64,000 bases of DNA from Taxillus chinensis (GCA_023512835.1 CM042084.1:53919031-53983030); one strand, 5' to 3'; shown: positions 1-12,000, counted from the first letter of the stretch. Numbers and translations: made by a program. The notes: generated from the letters alone by a model not told the origin.

Positions 1-180
1 GGCATTATTAATGTTTTCTTTTTGTTGTTTTTCAATTTCAAATTCTGAATTTGCTGTAATATTTATTTTGAATAAAATGAAACTTTTTTAAAGCATCCCC
101 TTGCATTTCATGGCACGTGCATTATCATATATAGTTGAGTAAGTCAGACTTTTTCAAACAGGTATGATAAATTTAGAGAT

Positions 181-1540
181 ATGGTAAGGAAAGAAGAAAC
201 GAGTTGCTTAAGACTTGACCATAATCCAAACTGGGAACAGTTAGTGTCTGAGATAGAGGAAGTTGGAACAATAGAAGATCCCGAGCTACCAGGAGACATC
301 AAGCTCCTGATAGAAAAAGAAGACCAGCCCACTATCCCTAGTGAAGACCCAGTCACCATCGTAAACTTGAAACAAGCGCTGAGCCAAAAGAATTGAGATT
401 GGGGTCTTTAATCCCCAATAATGTCAAAGATCAGCTACTTGATCTTCTCAAGTCCTACATTGATGTGTTTGCCTGGTCCTACAAAGATATGCCGGGATTG
501 GATATAGATATAGCGCAACACCAGTTGCCCTTGAGACTTGAGTGTAAGCCAGTCCAGCAAAAGCTAAGGAGGATGAGACCAGAGATGATACTAAAGATCA
601 AGGAAGAAGTCAAAAAGCAATGGGATGTAGGGTTCCTTAGTGTGGCTCACTGTCCAGAATGGGTGGCCAATATCGTACCTGTTCCAAAGAAAGGAGGGAA
701 GATCCGTATGTGTATAGACAATCGCGACCTCAATAGGGCTAGTCCTAAAGATAACTTCCCACTACCTCACATTGACACTTTGGTAGACAACACTGCAAGA
801 CATACTATGTTTTCCTTCATGGATGGGTTCTCTGGCTATAACCAAATTCGGATGGATCCTGGACACAAGGGAAAGACTACATTCATCACTATATGGGGCA
901 CCTTTTGCAACAATGTCATGCCTTTCGGACTCAAGAATGCCGAGGCAACTTATCAAAGAGCCATGGTAACACTGTTCCATGACATGATGCACAAAGAAGT
1001 AGAGGTCTATGTCGATGATATGATCACCGAGTCAAAAGGAGACAAGGACCATGTGGAGGTGTTGCGTAAGCTCTTCGACAAACTACGAAAATACCAATTA
1101 AAGTTAAATCCAGCCAAATGTACCTTTAGAGCTACATCAGGCAAGCTATTGGGATTCATCGTCAGTCAACGGGGAATTGAGATTGATCCCGATAAAGTCC
1201 GGGCCATCCAAGATATGCCCGTGCCAAAAACTATCAAGGAAGTTAGAGGGTTCCTCGGAAGACTCAACTACATCGCTCGGTTCATTTCACAACTCACTAT
1301 GACTTGTGAACCCGCCTTCAAGGTGCTATGCAAGGATAGTCCGGAGGTATGGAACAATGAATGTCAGGAGGCCTTCGATAAAATTAAACAATATTTGACG
1401 AACCCTCCAATTTTGGTTCCCCCGGTATCAGGTCAACCTCTGTTTTTGTACTTAACGGTCTGAGACACCTCGATGGGTTGTGTACTGGAAAGCATGATGC
1501 CTCAAGGAAGAAAGAGCAAATCATTTCATACCGCCAGTTC
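181..1540 (+). pseudogene. Ty3/gypsy (Tat-type) pol fragment: reverse transcriptase
   Basis: Broken piece of a retrotransposon polyprotein. From 181 a linker-like peptide runs to a stop at 394-396. The reading frame then shifts and stays open from 393 to 1463 (356 codons, no ATG at the start). It holds most of a reverse transcriptase: the segment NRDLNRASPKDNFPLPHID, the palm segment FMDGFSGYNQI with the first catalytic Asp, and YVDD at residues 206-209 (from base 1008). It continues into the RNase H linker (FLGRLNYIARF). The wording DLNRASPKDNFPLPHID is characteristic of the Tat/Ogre/Retand lineage; that lineage call is from memory of the family. After the stop at 1461-1463 the same frame still reads as the start of RNase H, then homology ends near 1540. 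No LTR or primer site is visible here, so this is a relic. Confidence 0.85.
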
Positions 1541-1692
1541 AATCGAACCGAACCAAACTGAATCAGTTTGGTCCGGTTTGGTTTGGTCCAAGCAACAGGT
1601 TTGGTTTGATTTGATTTTGTCCAAACCAAAACACATCAAATTGGTTTGAAAAATGACTTAAACCGACCTAAACCGAAATGATTTCACCCCTA
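1531..1692. repeat. GGTTTGG/AACCGAACC-rich segment, possible hAT end
   Basis: Short stretch built from variants of GGTTTGGT and AACCGAACC, ending in TTTCACCCCTAG at about 1681-1692. Read in reverse this is a CTAGGGGTGAAA-type end, like the end proposed at 58613. Several plant hAT families have TAGGGGT-type termini with such subterminal repeats. No matching left terminus is visible, so it could be a truncated non-autonomous element. Confidence 0.35.
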
Positions 1693-2059
1693 GTGGCATT
1701 ATTACATTTTTCTAAATAAAACAAAAGCAATTTTCTTTTTTAGAAAGGAAAAATAAAATTTTTTTGAATCCAAATATGAAAATACTACCACAATTGATAT
1801 TGGCCCGAACAGTTAGGATGTGAGCATCTAGGGCTCAACCCCACATGCCACCTAAGCCATTGATTTGATTTTTCTAGAAAAATGAGTTCTTCTCTTGTCC
1901 TTTTTTATTTTTAAAGAAAAAAGAGTAAGAGTTAAAAGGGAAACCCTTTCATTTCAAAACACTTGAGAAAAGAAGTTTTAATAGTATAAATATGAAGAAA
2001 TTAAAGAAGAACCTGAGTGAACTTTTTGCAACCGAACTGGGTGATTTTCCTTCAAAAGT
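1693..2059. other. AT-rich stretch without recognised feature
   Basis: AT-rich DNA between the Tat fragment and the 3' end of C0. No open frame with family motifs, no LTR end and no tandem repeat is visible. The 3' LTR of C0 would be expected near here, but no copy of the 51498-52794 sequence is seen. Confidence 0.5.
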
Positions 2060-2877
2060 CCCCCTAAAAACAAAAAGGTTAGAAAAAAAAATATAGCTTT
2101 TCTTCTTTGCTTTATGTCATTAGTTTCCACGACCCCAGAATGCTTACCTAGAATATTGCCTCTAATTTTCTTCATGGAGTATAGTTGCAATCTTACTCGG
2201 TCAAAATGGAGTCCAACATGCATTAGTGTATGCCTATAACTCAAGTGAATCCTTGGAAGGGTACCACAAACCCATCTCCAATATACCATGTAAGTATCTA
2301 AGAATTCTCTTGACTACCAACAAGTGAGACTCTTTAGGTTTTACTTGAAATCTACTTGCCTAATACATAACTTGTATAAGGTCAGGTCATGAGGCTGTCA
2401 AATACAAAAGACTACTAATCATGCCTCTATACTCTTTTTAGTTTGTACTCACACCTTCTTGATCCTTGTGTAATTTGAAGCTTGTGACCATCGGTGTTTT
2501 AATAGGCTTGTTGTTTTCCATCTCATACTTCTTTATTAACTCCTTGGCATACTTAGTTTGAGATATGAATATACCTTTAGTTGTTTGCTTGATTTGTAGT
2601 CCCAAAAAGTAGGTTAATTCTCCTATGAGAGACATTTTAAACTCATCACTTATTCTCTTAGCAAAGTTTTCACATAATCCTGAGTGATTGTCCTGAAGAT
2701 AATGCCATCTATATAGACAATGGTAGCCAATTGACCTCTATCTGAATTAAGAATGTATAGATCATGATCCACTGTTCCTCTGTTGAAATTTATTTTCTTT
2801 AAGTATCCATTCAGTCAGCTATACCATGCTTTAGGAGTCTACTTTAGGCCATACTCATGTCAGATAAAGGGATACAA
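2060..2877 (-). pseudogene. C0 pol, C-terminal part: copia reverse transcriptase / RNase H
   Basis: Degenerate copia pol. A clear open piece at 2438-2635 carries the reverse transcriptase C-terminal segment (LTYFLGLQIKQ, GIFISQTKYAKELIKKYEM, KPIKTPM). To its left, decayed frames still read YRGMISSLLYLTAS and LLVVKRILRYL followed by GLWYPSKDS, the usual run into copia RNase H, broken by several stops. To its right (2640-2877) a broken stretch reads as the thumb/palm region (YGLK-like segment and a damaged catalytic region). Coding trace fades near 2060. Confidence 0.75.
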
Positions 2878-3167
2878 AATATTTTTTCCAAGACATGGAA
2901 AGATTATAACCTCAAGTGAGGTAAAAGTAAATGAAAACTAGAAGAATAACGAGAATGAATATGAAAAACTAGAATTTGAAGAAGATGATCTCAAAAAGAT
3001 GATGAATCTAAGCATGAGGATCGCAAGAAAGATAATGATATGGACTCATAAAAGTTTGATGAAGAAAATGGAGAGTCCAATCTTGAAGTAGATAAGAGAA
3101 AAAAAACCGAGAGGACATGGTCCATTCACTTGAGGTTATAACCTTTCCAAGTCTTGGAAGAAATATT
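2878..3167. repeat. 42-bp inverted repeat around a 206-bp loop inside C0
   Basis: Bases 2878-2919 are the reverse complement of 3126-3167 with three mismatches (core TTATAACCTCAAGTGA). The 206 bp between them are purine-rich on the plus strand. The right arm reads as the end of the C0 integrase region on the minus strand, so the left arm is an inverted duplicate. This could be a local inversion-duplication or a foldback insertion. Confidence 0.7.
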
Positions 3168-3266
3168 CATCTTCTCAGATTTGACATGAAACTTTCCTCT
3201 TCCTTGCTCTTTTATCTTCACAAAGCAATGACTTCTAAAAATTCTGAAGTATTTGGTTGTTAACTT
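3168..3266 (-). pseudogene. C0 integrase, distal fragment at the E1 junction
   Basis: Reading leftwards from the E1 boundary, the minus strand gives TTKYFRIFRSHCFVKIKEQ followed by GKFHVKSEK. This is the segment that in copia proteins directly follows the TPYELW motif. The TPYDLW motif itself is on the far side of E1, at about 31930-31950. The two halves are therefore separated only by the 28.65-kb E1 insertion. Confidence 0.85.
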
Positions 3267-4562
3267 TGTTGGATCAAACCCATAATTTGGATGATGTTGT
3301 TAAAAATCCTATGTAATTTTATTTGAGATGTTTCATGTTTATTCTAAGCTTGCAGAAGATAAAATCCTAAACTAGACTTACACCCAGAGAGCAAAGCGAA
3401 GGACAGGATATATAATCCTGATCCGGATTATCATGAGTGTCGTCAAACATTTGGTAAATAACCAAGTCTTCATCCGGTGTAAGGACCCTTCATGCGGACT
3501 AATCACTTGACAAAACGACTAAGGAATCAGCGTTTTTATTTGGACTAAGTCAATTTATGCGGAGTGAGAATCCGAGTCTACAACACGTACGGAGCAAGAG
3601 AGATTTATTGCGGAGAAAGAAATTAAGTCTTTCGCTCCAGCTGTCTAAGGAAAAGAAGATACGAACTAAGGAATCCGAGTCTTTCATTCGAGCGGAGTAA
3701 GAAATGACTGGTGCGGAGTAAGGACAACTAATGCGGAATGAGGAATCTGAACCATTACTCAAGTGGAGTAAGGAACTCACGCAGAGTAAGGAAGCGCTGA
3801 TGCGAAATAAGGATTCCGCACATTTACTTCATGCGGAGTAAGGAAGCGCTGACACGGAGTAAGGATTTCAGGACTTCATATACACAGAGTAAACAACAAC
3901 TGACACGGAGTAAGGATCCGAGCTTCATTGATACGGAGTAAGGAAATCTACACCAGACTAAGAAGACGCTACTTCAACTTATCCATACCGCATTTATCAG
4001 CTCGCTGTGTCCCGATGTAAGACAAACTCATTGAAGACCTAAACTGTGCTACACGTGGAACACTCGGAGATGTGGATGCAGTCCCAAATGCAATTGGAAT
4101 CAAGCGAAGTAATTCAATACATTTATGCTTCCAATATTTTGAGCTCCACATCCGTAGCATCTATAGCAGAAGCATTTTACGAGAAGAACTTAATGTTTAC
4201 ACAATGCTCGGAAAATACAGTTCCAAGATAGATTCCTAGGGTATCTATATATATCTGTAGTGTTGTATATCTAACAAGAGGCGTGCATACATTGTAAGAA
4301 CTGATACGTGCGAGTACATGTGCAAAACAGAGATAAACTAGCCAATGAGTGTGTGACTTGAAAAAGAGACTATTGTTGTAATCAGCTGTAATTGTTGTGC
4401 CTTTTGTTGTAATTATCTTCAGATAATAAAACAAAATACTTCCACTATCTGGTTATCTTCCGCACTGAATATTTCTTTTAACCAGAATTATTGTTGTGCC
4501 TGAGTGAGAAAGAATTTTAAGTAAGAGCCTATTCACCCCCCTCTAGGTCCCAGGGACCAATA
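3267..4562 (+). repeat. E1 5' LTR (1296 bp)
   Basis: Direct repeat of 30592-31918. Begins TGTTGGATCAAACC, ends GGGACCAATA just before the primer site. It contains a run of degenerate motifs of the type GCGGAGTAAGGA between about 3540 and 3950. A TATA-like run (TATATATAT, 4246-4254) and AATAAA at about 4424 are plausible promoter and poly(A) signals. Confidence 0.92.
4246..4254 (+). promoter_or_regulatory. Candidate TATA box of E1 5' LTR
   Basis: TATATATAT about 310 bp before the LTR end. The same block is present in the 3' LTR at 31624-31632. Inferred from position and composition only. Confidence 0.4.
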
Positions 4563-4564
4563 AG

Positions 4565-4576
4565 TGGTATCAGAGC
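4565..4576 (+). other. E1 primer binding site
   Basis: TGGTATCAGAGC two bases after the LTR end. This is the usual plant retrotransposon primer site, complementary to the 3' end of initiator methionine tRNA. Confidence 0.9.
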
Positions 4577-4596
4577 AAGTTCTACCTGCTCAAAGT

Positions 4597-4599
<3 letters not shown>

Positions 4600-4631
<32 letters not shown>
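4600..4631 (+). repeat. (CT)n microsatellite before E1 gag
   Basis: About 16 CT units ending three bases before the gag ATG at 4635. E2 has only a short pyrimidine-rich stretch here, so the tract expanded in E1. Confidence 0.9.
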
Positions 4632-4633
<2 letters not shown>

Positions 4634-4634
4634 A

Positions 4635-6064
4635 ATGGCCAAAGAAAGCAGCATGCTATTCAACACCCGCCTCAACTCCGGAGGAGCTCAAGAGCCCATC
4701 CCTAATCGAAGCAGTAGTGAAAATGTTGATCCACCACAACATGCTGCTGCCGCTGCTCCTCAACCACGGAGTTCTGGCTACACTCTGAGCAAACTGCCAA
4801 AGTTCACACCAGAGCTTTTCTCCCAGTGAAAAGCTCGCATGAAGATGTTCATGACATGTCATGATCATCTAATGTGGCCATGTCTTCATCAGGAGCTTCC
4901 TATTTCGATGACCATCGGAGAAAATGGAGTAAGAAGACCAAAGACAGATGTTGAATTCACAAACGATGAAAGAGCCTGGCAATATGCCAGTGAAAAGGCT
5001 CTAGGCTATGTGACATCATTTTTAGATTCTGAAGCCTTCACGGATGTCCAGGGCTGCATAACAGCGAAAGTTGTTTGGGACAAATTGACTATCCTATATG
5101 AAAGAAGTCAGTCTCAGATGCAGAACGTTATTTGTTCTCTCAAACAGCATTTTGAGAGCTTCAATCATAAACCTGGCGAATCCCTGGAAAGCATTTATCA
5201 GCGATTCGGCAAGCTCATTCTGGATCTAAAAACTATCAATGAGCATTACACTCAATTTCAAATAAATGATAAGTTCTTTCGCTCCTTGCCGGATCGCTAT
5301 TACTCTAAACAGCTCCAGATGCAATCCAAAGACAACTGGCAGTATGCTCCCCTTGAAGAACTATATGGAGAGCTACGGACTCACGAGGTCAGGTTTAAAT
5401 ACACTGACGGAGATGAGAAAATAGCTTGAAAAGAAAAGGGGGTAGCTTTCAAAGCTACGGAAAATCCGAGCATACTGAGTGAGGATGATACGGAAGAGTC
5501 AGGTAACTCTGACTTGGACATGGAAGAAGAAATAGCCCTTCTCGTTAAATCCTTCACACAATTTCTGAGGAAAATAAGAAAAGAATTCAGAAGAGGCTCT
5601 TCCTCATCCTCTAGAAGAAAGGAGCGGTCGGAGTCGATTTCCCAAGACTGCTTCAACTGTGGGAAACCTGGTCACTGGGCCAAGGACTGCAGATCCAAAT
5701 CCAAGATGGCCGAGAAGGATGACAAGGTTGCTCCTTGACGCTCCACCTCAGACAACAGCAAGAACAAGAGGAAGGCGTTCGTCACAAAGTACGTCAGTGG
5801 CTCGGAAGAAGAGGAGGAATCCTCGGATGATGAGCCAACTCCTAAGCCGAACGTCTGCCTCATGGCAAATACCGAGGTACCTTTGATCTCTGAGCTAATG
5901 AGTAAATTAGAATCTCTTATTACTGAACGTGATCATTAAAAGAATAAAAGACTAATAATTACTCAAATGTACAAAGATATGGAAAGTCAGAACAAACGTC
6001 TTGAAATTACTATTGCTAGAATTGGAAAAGACATAACTGACTCCAGGAGTAAAGAAGCTTGGTA
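4635..6064 (+). pseudogene. gag: E1 gag (copia gag with zinc knuckle), four in-frame stops
   Basis: Capsid-like protein of E1. One frame runs from ATG 4635 to the solo-LTR junction with no frameshift but with stops at 4827 (TGA), 5427 (TGA), 5736 (TGA) and 5937 (TAA). The N-terminus MAKESSMLFNTRLNSGG is shared with E2. The middle has copia gag (UBN2-type) wording: VWDKLTILYE, YQRFGKLI, FFRSLPDRYY and LEELYGELRTHE. A CX2CX4HX4C zinc knuckle, CFNCGKPGHWAKDC, lies at 5649-5690. The tail is acidic then coiled-coil-like. Compared with E2, the first three stops correspond to TGG, CGG and CGA codons, so most of the damage looks like C-to-T or G-to-A decay. The gag tail resumes at 9044 after the inserted solo LTR. 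Confidence 0.9.
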
Positions 6065-6069
6065 TTGTG

Positions 6070-6560
6070 TGTCATCACTGGATTTCGTCCGGGCCCTTTT
6101 GGGGTGAGCTCAAACTAGACCAATGGTGAGAAATTTTAGAGTCGCCACCAACTGTTTTTGGGGTACAGTTGGATACCCTCTACTTTGAGTAGTTTTAAGT
6201 GTGTGGTCTGCGTTATCAGAGATGGGTTCGGGAGTTGGTTACGTGTAGGGAAGGATTAGCACCCCTACAACGCCCTTTCGGTATCTAATTTAGGAGGAGG
6301 AGGTTTTATTTTATTTGTACTGCTGTGATTGGGTTAAATTTCCTAAAAAGTCTATGATTTTTATTTGACTAAGTTATTTGTCGAAGTTATGGTTAAGATT
6401 GATTTACCCTAGGTTTCTAAAGGGAATCCTAAAAGTTTTTGGGTTTTTGTTTGAAGTGGGGAATGAGATCCTATGGGTTGGTTTTGGTTTTTTGGTTTTG
6501 TTTTGGAGAAATTGAAGTCCTAGAAAATGATTTTTATCTTTCCCCTTTTTTTTGTTTTTG

Positions 6561-6591
<31 letters not shown>

Positions 6592-9038
6592 TTTTTTTTT
6601 TTTTGGGTTAGAAAACATACATTTTTTTTTGTTTTCTATATTTTGTAAAAAAAACATTTTGGTCTTTATTTTTTATTTTTATTTTTTGCCTTTTTTTTTG
6701 GTTTTGGAAATTGAAGTACTAATTTTGTTTTTTTCTTTTTTTTTTTGTTTGAAAACATGAAAACATTTTTTTTGTTTGTTTTTGTTTTGCTTTTGTTTGT
6801 TTTTTTTTTGAAATGCATTTTGTGGTTTTGAAAATTTTTTCTTTTTTGTTGTTTCTTTTTTGCAAGGATAAAACTATGAACTAACACAATAACATGTAAA
6901 GTGATGTGTGTGATTGTGACATCCACAAATCAAATAATGATTCACTCTTTTTTTCTTTTCTTTTTCTTCATGCCTCCCTTTGCTCTCTCTCTTTTTCTTT
7001 GTTTGTTGTTTTTTTTGTGTGCTATACTTTACATATTACAAGGTACACATATATAAAGGAAAGGGAAATACAAGGAAAACACAATGCAACCAATAAAAGA
7101 AAAATAAGAAATACAAGGAAATATTAAGAGTTACATCAAATATCAAAATAAATAAGTTGAAAAGTAATGAAGAAATAAGGGCTGAACCGACTTTGAAGCT
7201 TTGAACACCAAACTGCTGCGCAAATCCTGTCCACGCCGATAGCCGCCTTTTTCTGGGTTTTTGGGTAGAAAACGTGGGAAAGGAGGATGATGTATATTTT
7301 GGATTCAGATTTTTTTGGGCTGGAATTGAGGAGAATGGGTGTAAGGTGTAAGGAATAGGGAATGAAGAAAGCGATTTTTGTTTTGATGGGCATTAGGAAA
7401 GAGAAAACAAAAAAACGGGGCTAAATTGTCTCTTTTTTTGTGTTTTTTGGGTAAAAGGGTTTGGCAATATGAGGTGTCGGGGAAAAGGGATTGGAAAGAC
7501 TTGGACGATTTTGCTTTTAGGACGGGGAGTGTTGAGCAAAAATGCGGAATTAGGCAAGCTGGATGTGAAGATGGCGGCGGGGGTTTTCTGCTTTTTCTTG
7601 GGTCCTCCTCTTTCTTCTGCGCTGGAACGATGGAGGGATTCTCTCTTTTCTTTTGCGGGGGATATTTGGGGGCGGAAAAATGGTAACGGAGTTTTTTAAC
7701 AATGAAGGTCTCTCTCTGTTTCTCTTTTTTTGATTTCACGATGGTGGCTCTCTCAAAGAATCTCTCCCCTTTTTTTCTATGAATTTTTTCTCTCCAAAGA
7801 ATCCTCCTTCTTCTTTTTCTAACGAGTTTTCTCTCAAAGAATCCTCCTTTTCTTGATGCGGGGATAGACATTGCTTTTAAAGGATTGGAAAGTTTTCTTT
7901 TCCCTCTTTGGCTGGGTATCATAATTGCGTATTTGATTCGATATTTTTAATTCGCAGTTGTATTTTGTCGAGGTGGGACGCTTGTACGGAAAACACATGG
8001 GAGCTCGTGGCCCCACTTGCCACGAACTGTATTTTAGCAAACGCATGTGGTATGGGTTGAGTGAGTTATTCTCTGTCTGATGGTCCAGCCTTGAGAAGAT
8101 GACTCCCGATGGAAGCCAGCGAGGAAAGAATAAAAGGAGGACTTGATGAAAAAAAAAGAGTTGACGCGAGAAGCAACGAAAAAAGAATCGATGAAGGCGA
8201 AGGGTCGGAGGTCGAAGTGTGGCGGAGTCGGAGTGTCGGCGGGTCGAAGTGTCGGCGAGTCAGCTTCGGTGGGGCGAGATCAGCGGTCCAGCGGGTCCGA
8301 AGTGTCGGCGGGTCGAAGGTCCAGCGGTCAGCGGGCAGCTCAGTGATGACCAGTCGGTTCGAAGGTCGGGTGTCGGCGGGGTCGGGCTTCGAGGCTTCGA
8401 GCCCCGGGGCCGGGGCCCGGGCTGAAGCGAGACGGGACCCGAGGCTTGAGGCTTCGAGACCGGGATTCGGGACGAGGCTTCGAAAGGAATCAACAGTCGC
8501 ATGATGTCGGCGAGGTCAACGGTCAACGATCGGCCAGTTTTTTTTCAACTTTTAATTACCTTTTTACCCCCACACCAAAAATACGAAAATGGATGACCTT
8601 CAGGGGATTGTTTGGGGAGATCCATAATCCACTTTCATAAGCATTTTGAAGAGTTTCGCATGATCACTTTTTGCGGGCAATTTGACCGGGGGGCATTGGC
8701 CGTCTTTTGGCAAGTTTGACTTTTTCAGCGAGGATTGTTTGGCCCATGACTTACTTCATTTTAAGTCCGATTTGAGCTCGGTCAAGTGCGTTGGCCTCCA
8801 TTTTTTCATCCCTCATCACCTGGTGTTGGTCTTGGGGCGCTTCGAGGACTTGTAGCAAAAGTCATTATTTGAACTTCCACATCAGTGTCGGTAGTATCCA
8901 TCTCGTGCCGATTGGGGTAGACCATTCCTTGGAAGTATGGGATCATTGTGGACCTGTTCAACAAGGTATATAGCATGAGCGAGAAATGTATATCAAATGG
9001 GGTTATTATGTCCAACCCGGACAAAATGGGGTCCAGCA
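6070..9038 (+). mobile_element. Solo LTR of a Tat-type gypsy element (2969 bp) inside E1 gag
   Basis: Starts TGTCATCACTGG, ends GGGGTCCAGCA, and is flanked by TTGTG on both sides (6065-6069 and 9039-9043), a perfect 5-bp TSD. E1 gag homology with E2 stops at the left edge and resumes at the right edge. The first 250 bp carry the phrase TTTTAGAGTCGCCACCAAC, common at the start of Tat/Ogre-lineage LTRs. The inside holds a very T-rich block (about 6480-6870), a TATA-like TATATAAAGG near 7050-7059 and GC-rich degenerate repeats of the type GTCGGCGGGTCGAAG (about 8190-8480). No internal LTR copy, primer site or pol remnant is seen, hence solo LTR. Open frames in it are low-complexity and not considered genes. 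Confidence 0.88.
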
Positions 9039-9043
9039 TTGTG

Positions 9044-12000
9044 ATTTAGAAGGCGAGAAACAGTTGGCTAATACCAATCTTAATGGCCCTACTTTGTAAA
9101 TCTCAAAAGACTCAAAAATGAACTTGAAAAGAGGAAAGGAAATAAGTAAATGAAAGTGGCTAAAATCCGGGAAAATAGCTTCTACGTTGAGTGATCCCGA
9201 CAATATCTGAGTTAAGCTTGGCCTAGATGCCAGAATCAACTTCCAATGCCTGACTCTTGAGTGCCCTTCGGACTTCATTCCAAAATAATCAACTTGTATC
9301 TGTTTGTACATCTAAACCGTTGGATGGTTTTTGTTTCGAGGTGGCACCATAGTCTATGATTGTGGAGAGCCAGAGGCCTATTCTTGCTTAGTTAAGTAGT
9401 ATGCACAAGTGATAAAAGATGAAGGGAAGGTTGCTATAGTTAGCCGAAACTATAGCACCGAGAAGAAAAGAGAAAGGCAAGACTAGTGCATCTAGGGCCA
9501 GAGCGCGTGACCCAATCGCAAATGATTAGGCCATAGGGAGCAGTGAAATTACGTAAAATCTAAAAAACTGTATCCCCTGGTAACTCCACACCATAGTGTT
9601 TGTTCGATCTGTAGAGAAATAAGCCACTATCATTATGAGTGTTAAGGTCTTGAGATATCATGGTTATGTAATGAAATTAATTAATAAAAATCAGTTTATC
9701 AAAAGGGTTCTACGGCAAAACAAAATCCAAAAGCTGAACCAGTGTCTCCCACGAAAACCCCGACTTGAAGCGGTCCAATATGGAAAGGAGGCTAAGTCAA
9801 CTTGGAAAGTTAAAGTTCTTAATAAAGTAAAATTCGAAATAATTGACACTATTATTGCTTCTCCTAGCTACCAATAAGTTTGAGCTGAAATGTAATCTAT
9901 TGTCTTGCGGGAGCTTAACCAAGGAATTCATTTCAAATCCCACTTGCAGAAGTCAGATCAATCAAAGCAAGTGGATACTTGATAGCAGATGCGCCGGACA
10001 TATGACGGGTGATGAGTCTTTATAATCAATGTAAATGACAAACATGGACCATCCATGTATATGGAGACAATAGCAAAAGTAAGGCTGTGGGGTATGACAC
10101 TTTAACCAATGGTGTGCATCAATCACTAAAGTTACACTAGTCGAGGGTTTGAAAGCATAATTCCTTGAGTGTCGATAATTTATGTGATAAAGGATTACCC
10201 TGTCCTTTATGTCCAACACACACTGCTAGTTAGGGGAAAACTTATCCGGTGATATTAAGTTATTCGGATCAAGAGATGGGGACATATGCTAGGTGGTCTT
10301 AAGAAATAATTCTTCGACCTGTGTATGCTTCCTCACTACGAAGCATCACATAAAGAAAGTTGGCTATGGCACAAGTGTTGTGCATTTAAATTTTAAGATT
10401 CTGTCTAAATTAGCGTCGCTTGATTTGGTTTTACGCTTTTGCTAAGCATAAATTTTCGACAGAGATACTCTCTGTGTCGAGAATGTCAACTTGGCAAGCA
10501 GACCAAACATAGTTTTAAGAGCAAATTAGTTAATTCAATAAGCGCTCCCCTTACAACTTCTTCATATGGACCTACGTGGTCCCATTTACGGCTAGCTTCG
10601 CTGTTGGTGCGGGAATATACCCTTGTGGTTATCGATGACTTCACCGAGTACACATGGGTTTTATTCCTGGGAGTCTAAAGATCAAACCTTTGAACACCTT
10701 GTTGATCTCTTCAAGTGGATAAACAACTCATAAGAGTTTGAGCCTTAAATGCATCGGGGGAGTGATCATGGTACGAAATTTGATTTTTCAAATATGAGGT
10801 CGCTATTGTTTTAAACAAGGCATTCGACCGACTTCTATGCGCCCCGGAACTCCACAACAAAATGGGGTAGGCGAGGCGGGAATCGCATTAGTCGAGTTGG
10901 TAAATCTATGTTAGCAGGGCAAAGCTTCCTCTTAGTCTATGGGTCGAAGTTGTGTCCCGCTTGTTAACACGTTCGCGAAAGATAACATACGATAAATAAA
11001 TGTTCATAAAAACACCCTATGAGATGTAGAGGACGATGAAAGCCCTCAATTTCACATTTGAGCTTTTAGGTGTACCTTATGTTTGAAAACGACAAAGAAC
11101 CCCGGAATAAATGGAACCAAAATCTGATGATGGGATATTTGTTGGATACTCACTCCCCTAATAAGGCTTATCGAATCTTTAATAGAAAACTTCTTAAAGT
11201 TAGAATATCCATGTGACTTTTGATTAAGCTAACTTTGGATTGGTCAAAGTTAGTTCTCTAAGTTCTAATATGTAGGATCGGGACGATAACATCAACTATT
11301 CAAAGTTTATGAATGTTTTTATCACACATATGACCAATCACATGGCACATTGAAGCATGGAAGAAATGATATGATTTATGCTAGAAGAATCGGACTCTGG
11401 ATTTCCATTAAACTCACAGACCATTCTTACGGATATCAAAAACTGTAGTACCTTCAAGTCCTTCCCACGCAGGGATACGAAAATCTACCGCATCGAGAAC
11501 CTCTAAGTTCTCCAAGACCTGTTAATAGTGAAACATCAGCCCGAAAAGCTCAACAAGCAAACTCACCTAAACCTGAACTACCTTGTCCGGGAAGAGCTTC
11601 AAATTGAGGATCCACCATACATGCACGGTTGGGTGGACAAGAAACCACACTTGATCAAGTGATTGGTGATCCTATTTTGTTGGTAGAAGAACAAGAGCAG
11701 CCACCTCCAACATGTGTATCGTACTCATGTTTTCTATCACAAATAGAACCAAAGGTGGTAGATGAAGCTCTTGAGGACTCAAACTCGGATTGAAGCCATG
11801 CAAGAAAAGCTTAATCAATTTAAGTAAAAATGATGTGTGGACACTATACCAAGGCCAAAGTCTCAAGTTATTGGAGTAAAATGGGTGTTCGGGGAACAAG
11901 TCCGGATGCAGATGGAATATGAATCAGCGACAAAAGCCAGATTGGTAGCCAAGGGTTATAGTGAGAAGAATGAATGGATTATGGCCGACTTTCGCTCCAT

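Noticed and set aside
1..180. Possible LTR or gag part of the Tat fragment
   Set aside because: No terminal motif, primer site or coding similarity could be recognised in these bases.
6439..6926. Phe-rich or Lys-rich small proteins with possible membrane spans
   Set aside because: They translate T-rich homopolymer-like sequence; composition alone explains them.
7305..7922. Minus-strand Lys/Arg-rich open frame of 205 codons
   Set aside because: Lies inside the Tat-type solo LTR, low-complexity, no recognisable domain.
8109..8504. Ser/Arg-rich open frames on both strands
   Set aside because: Produced by GC-rich short repeats in the LTR; all frames are open there.
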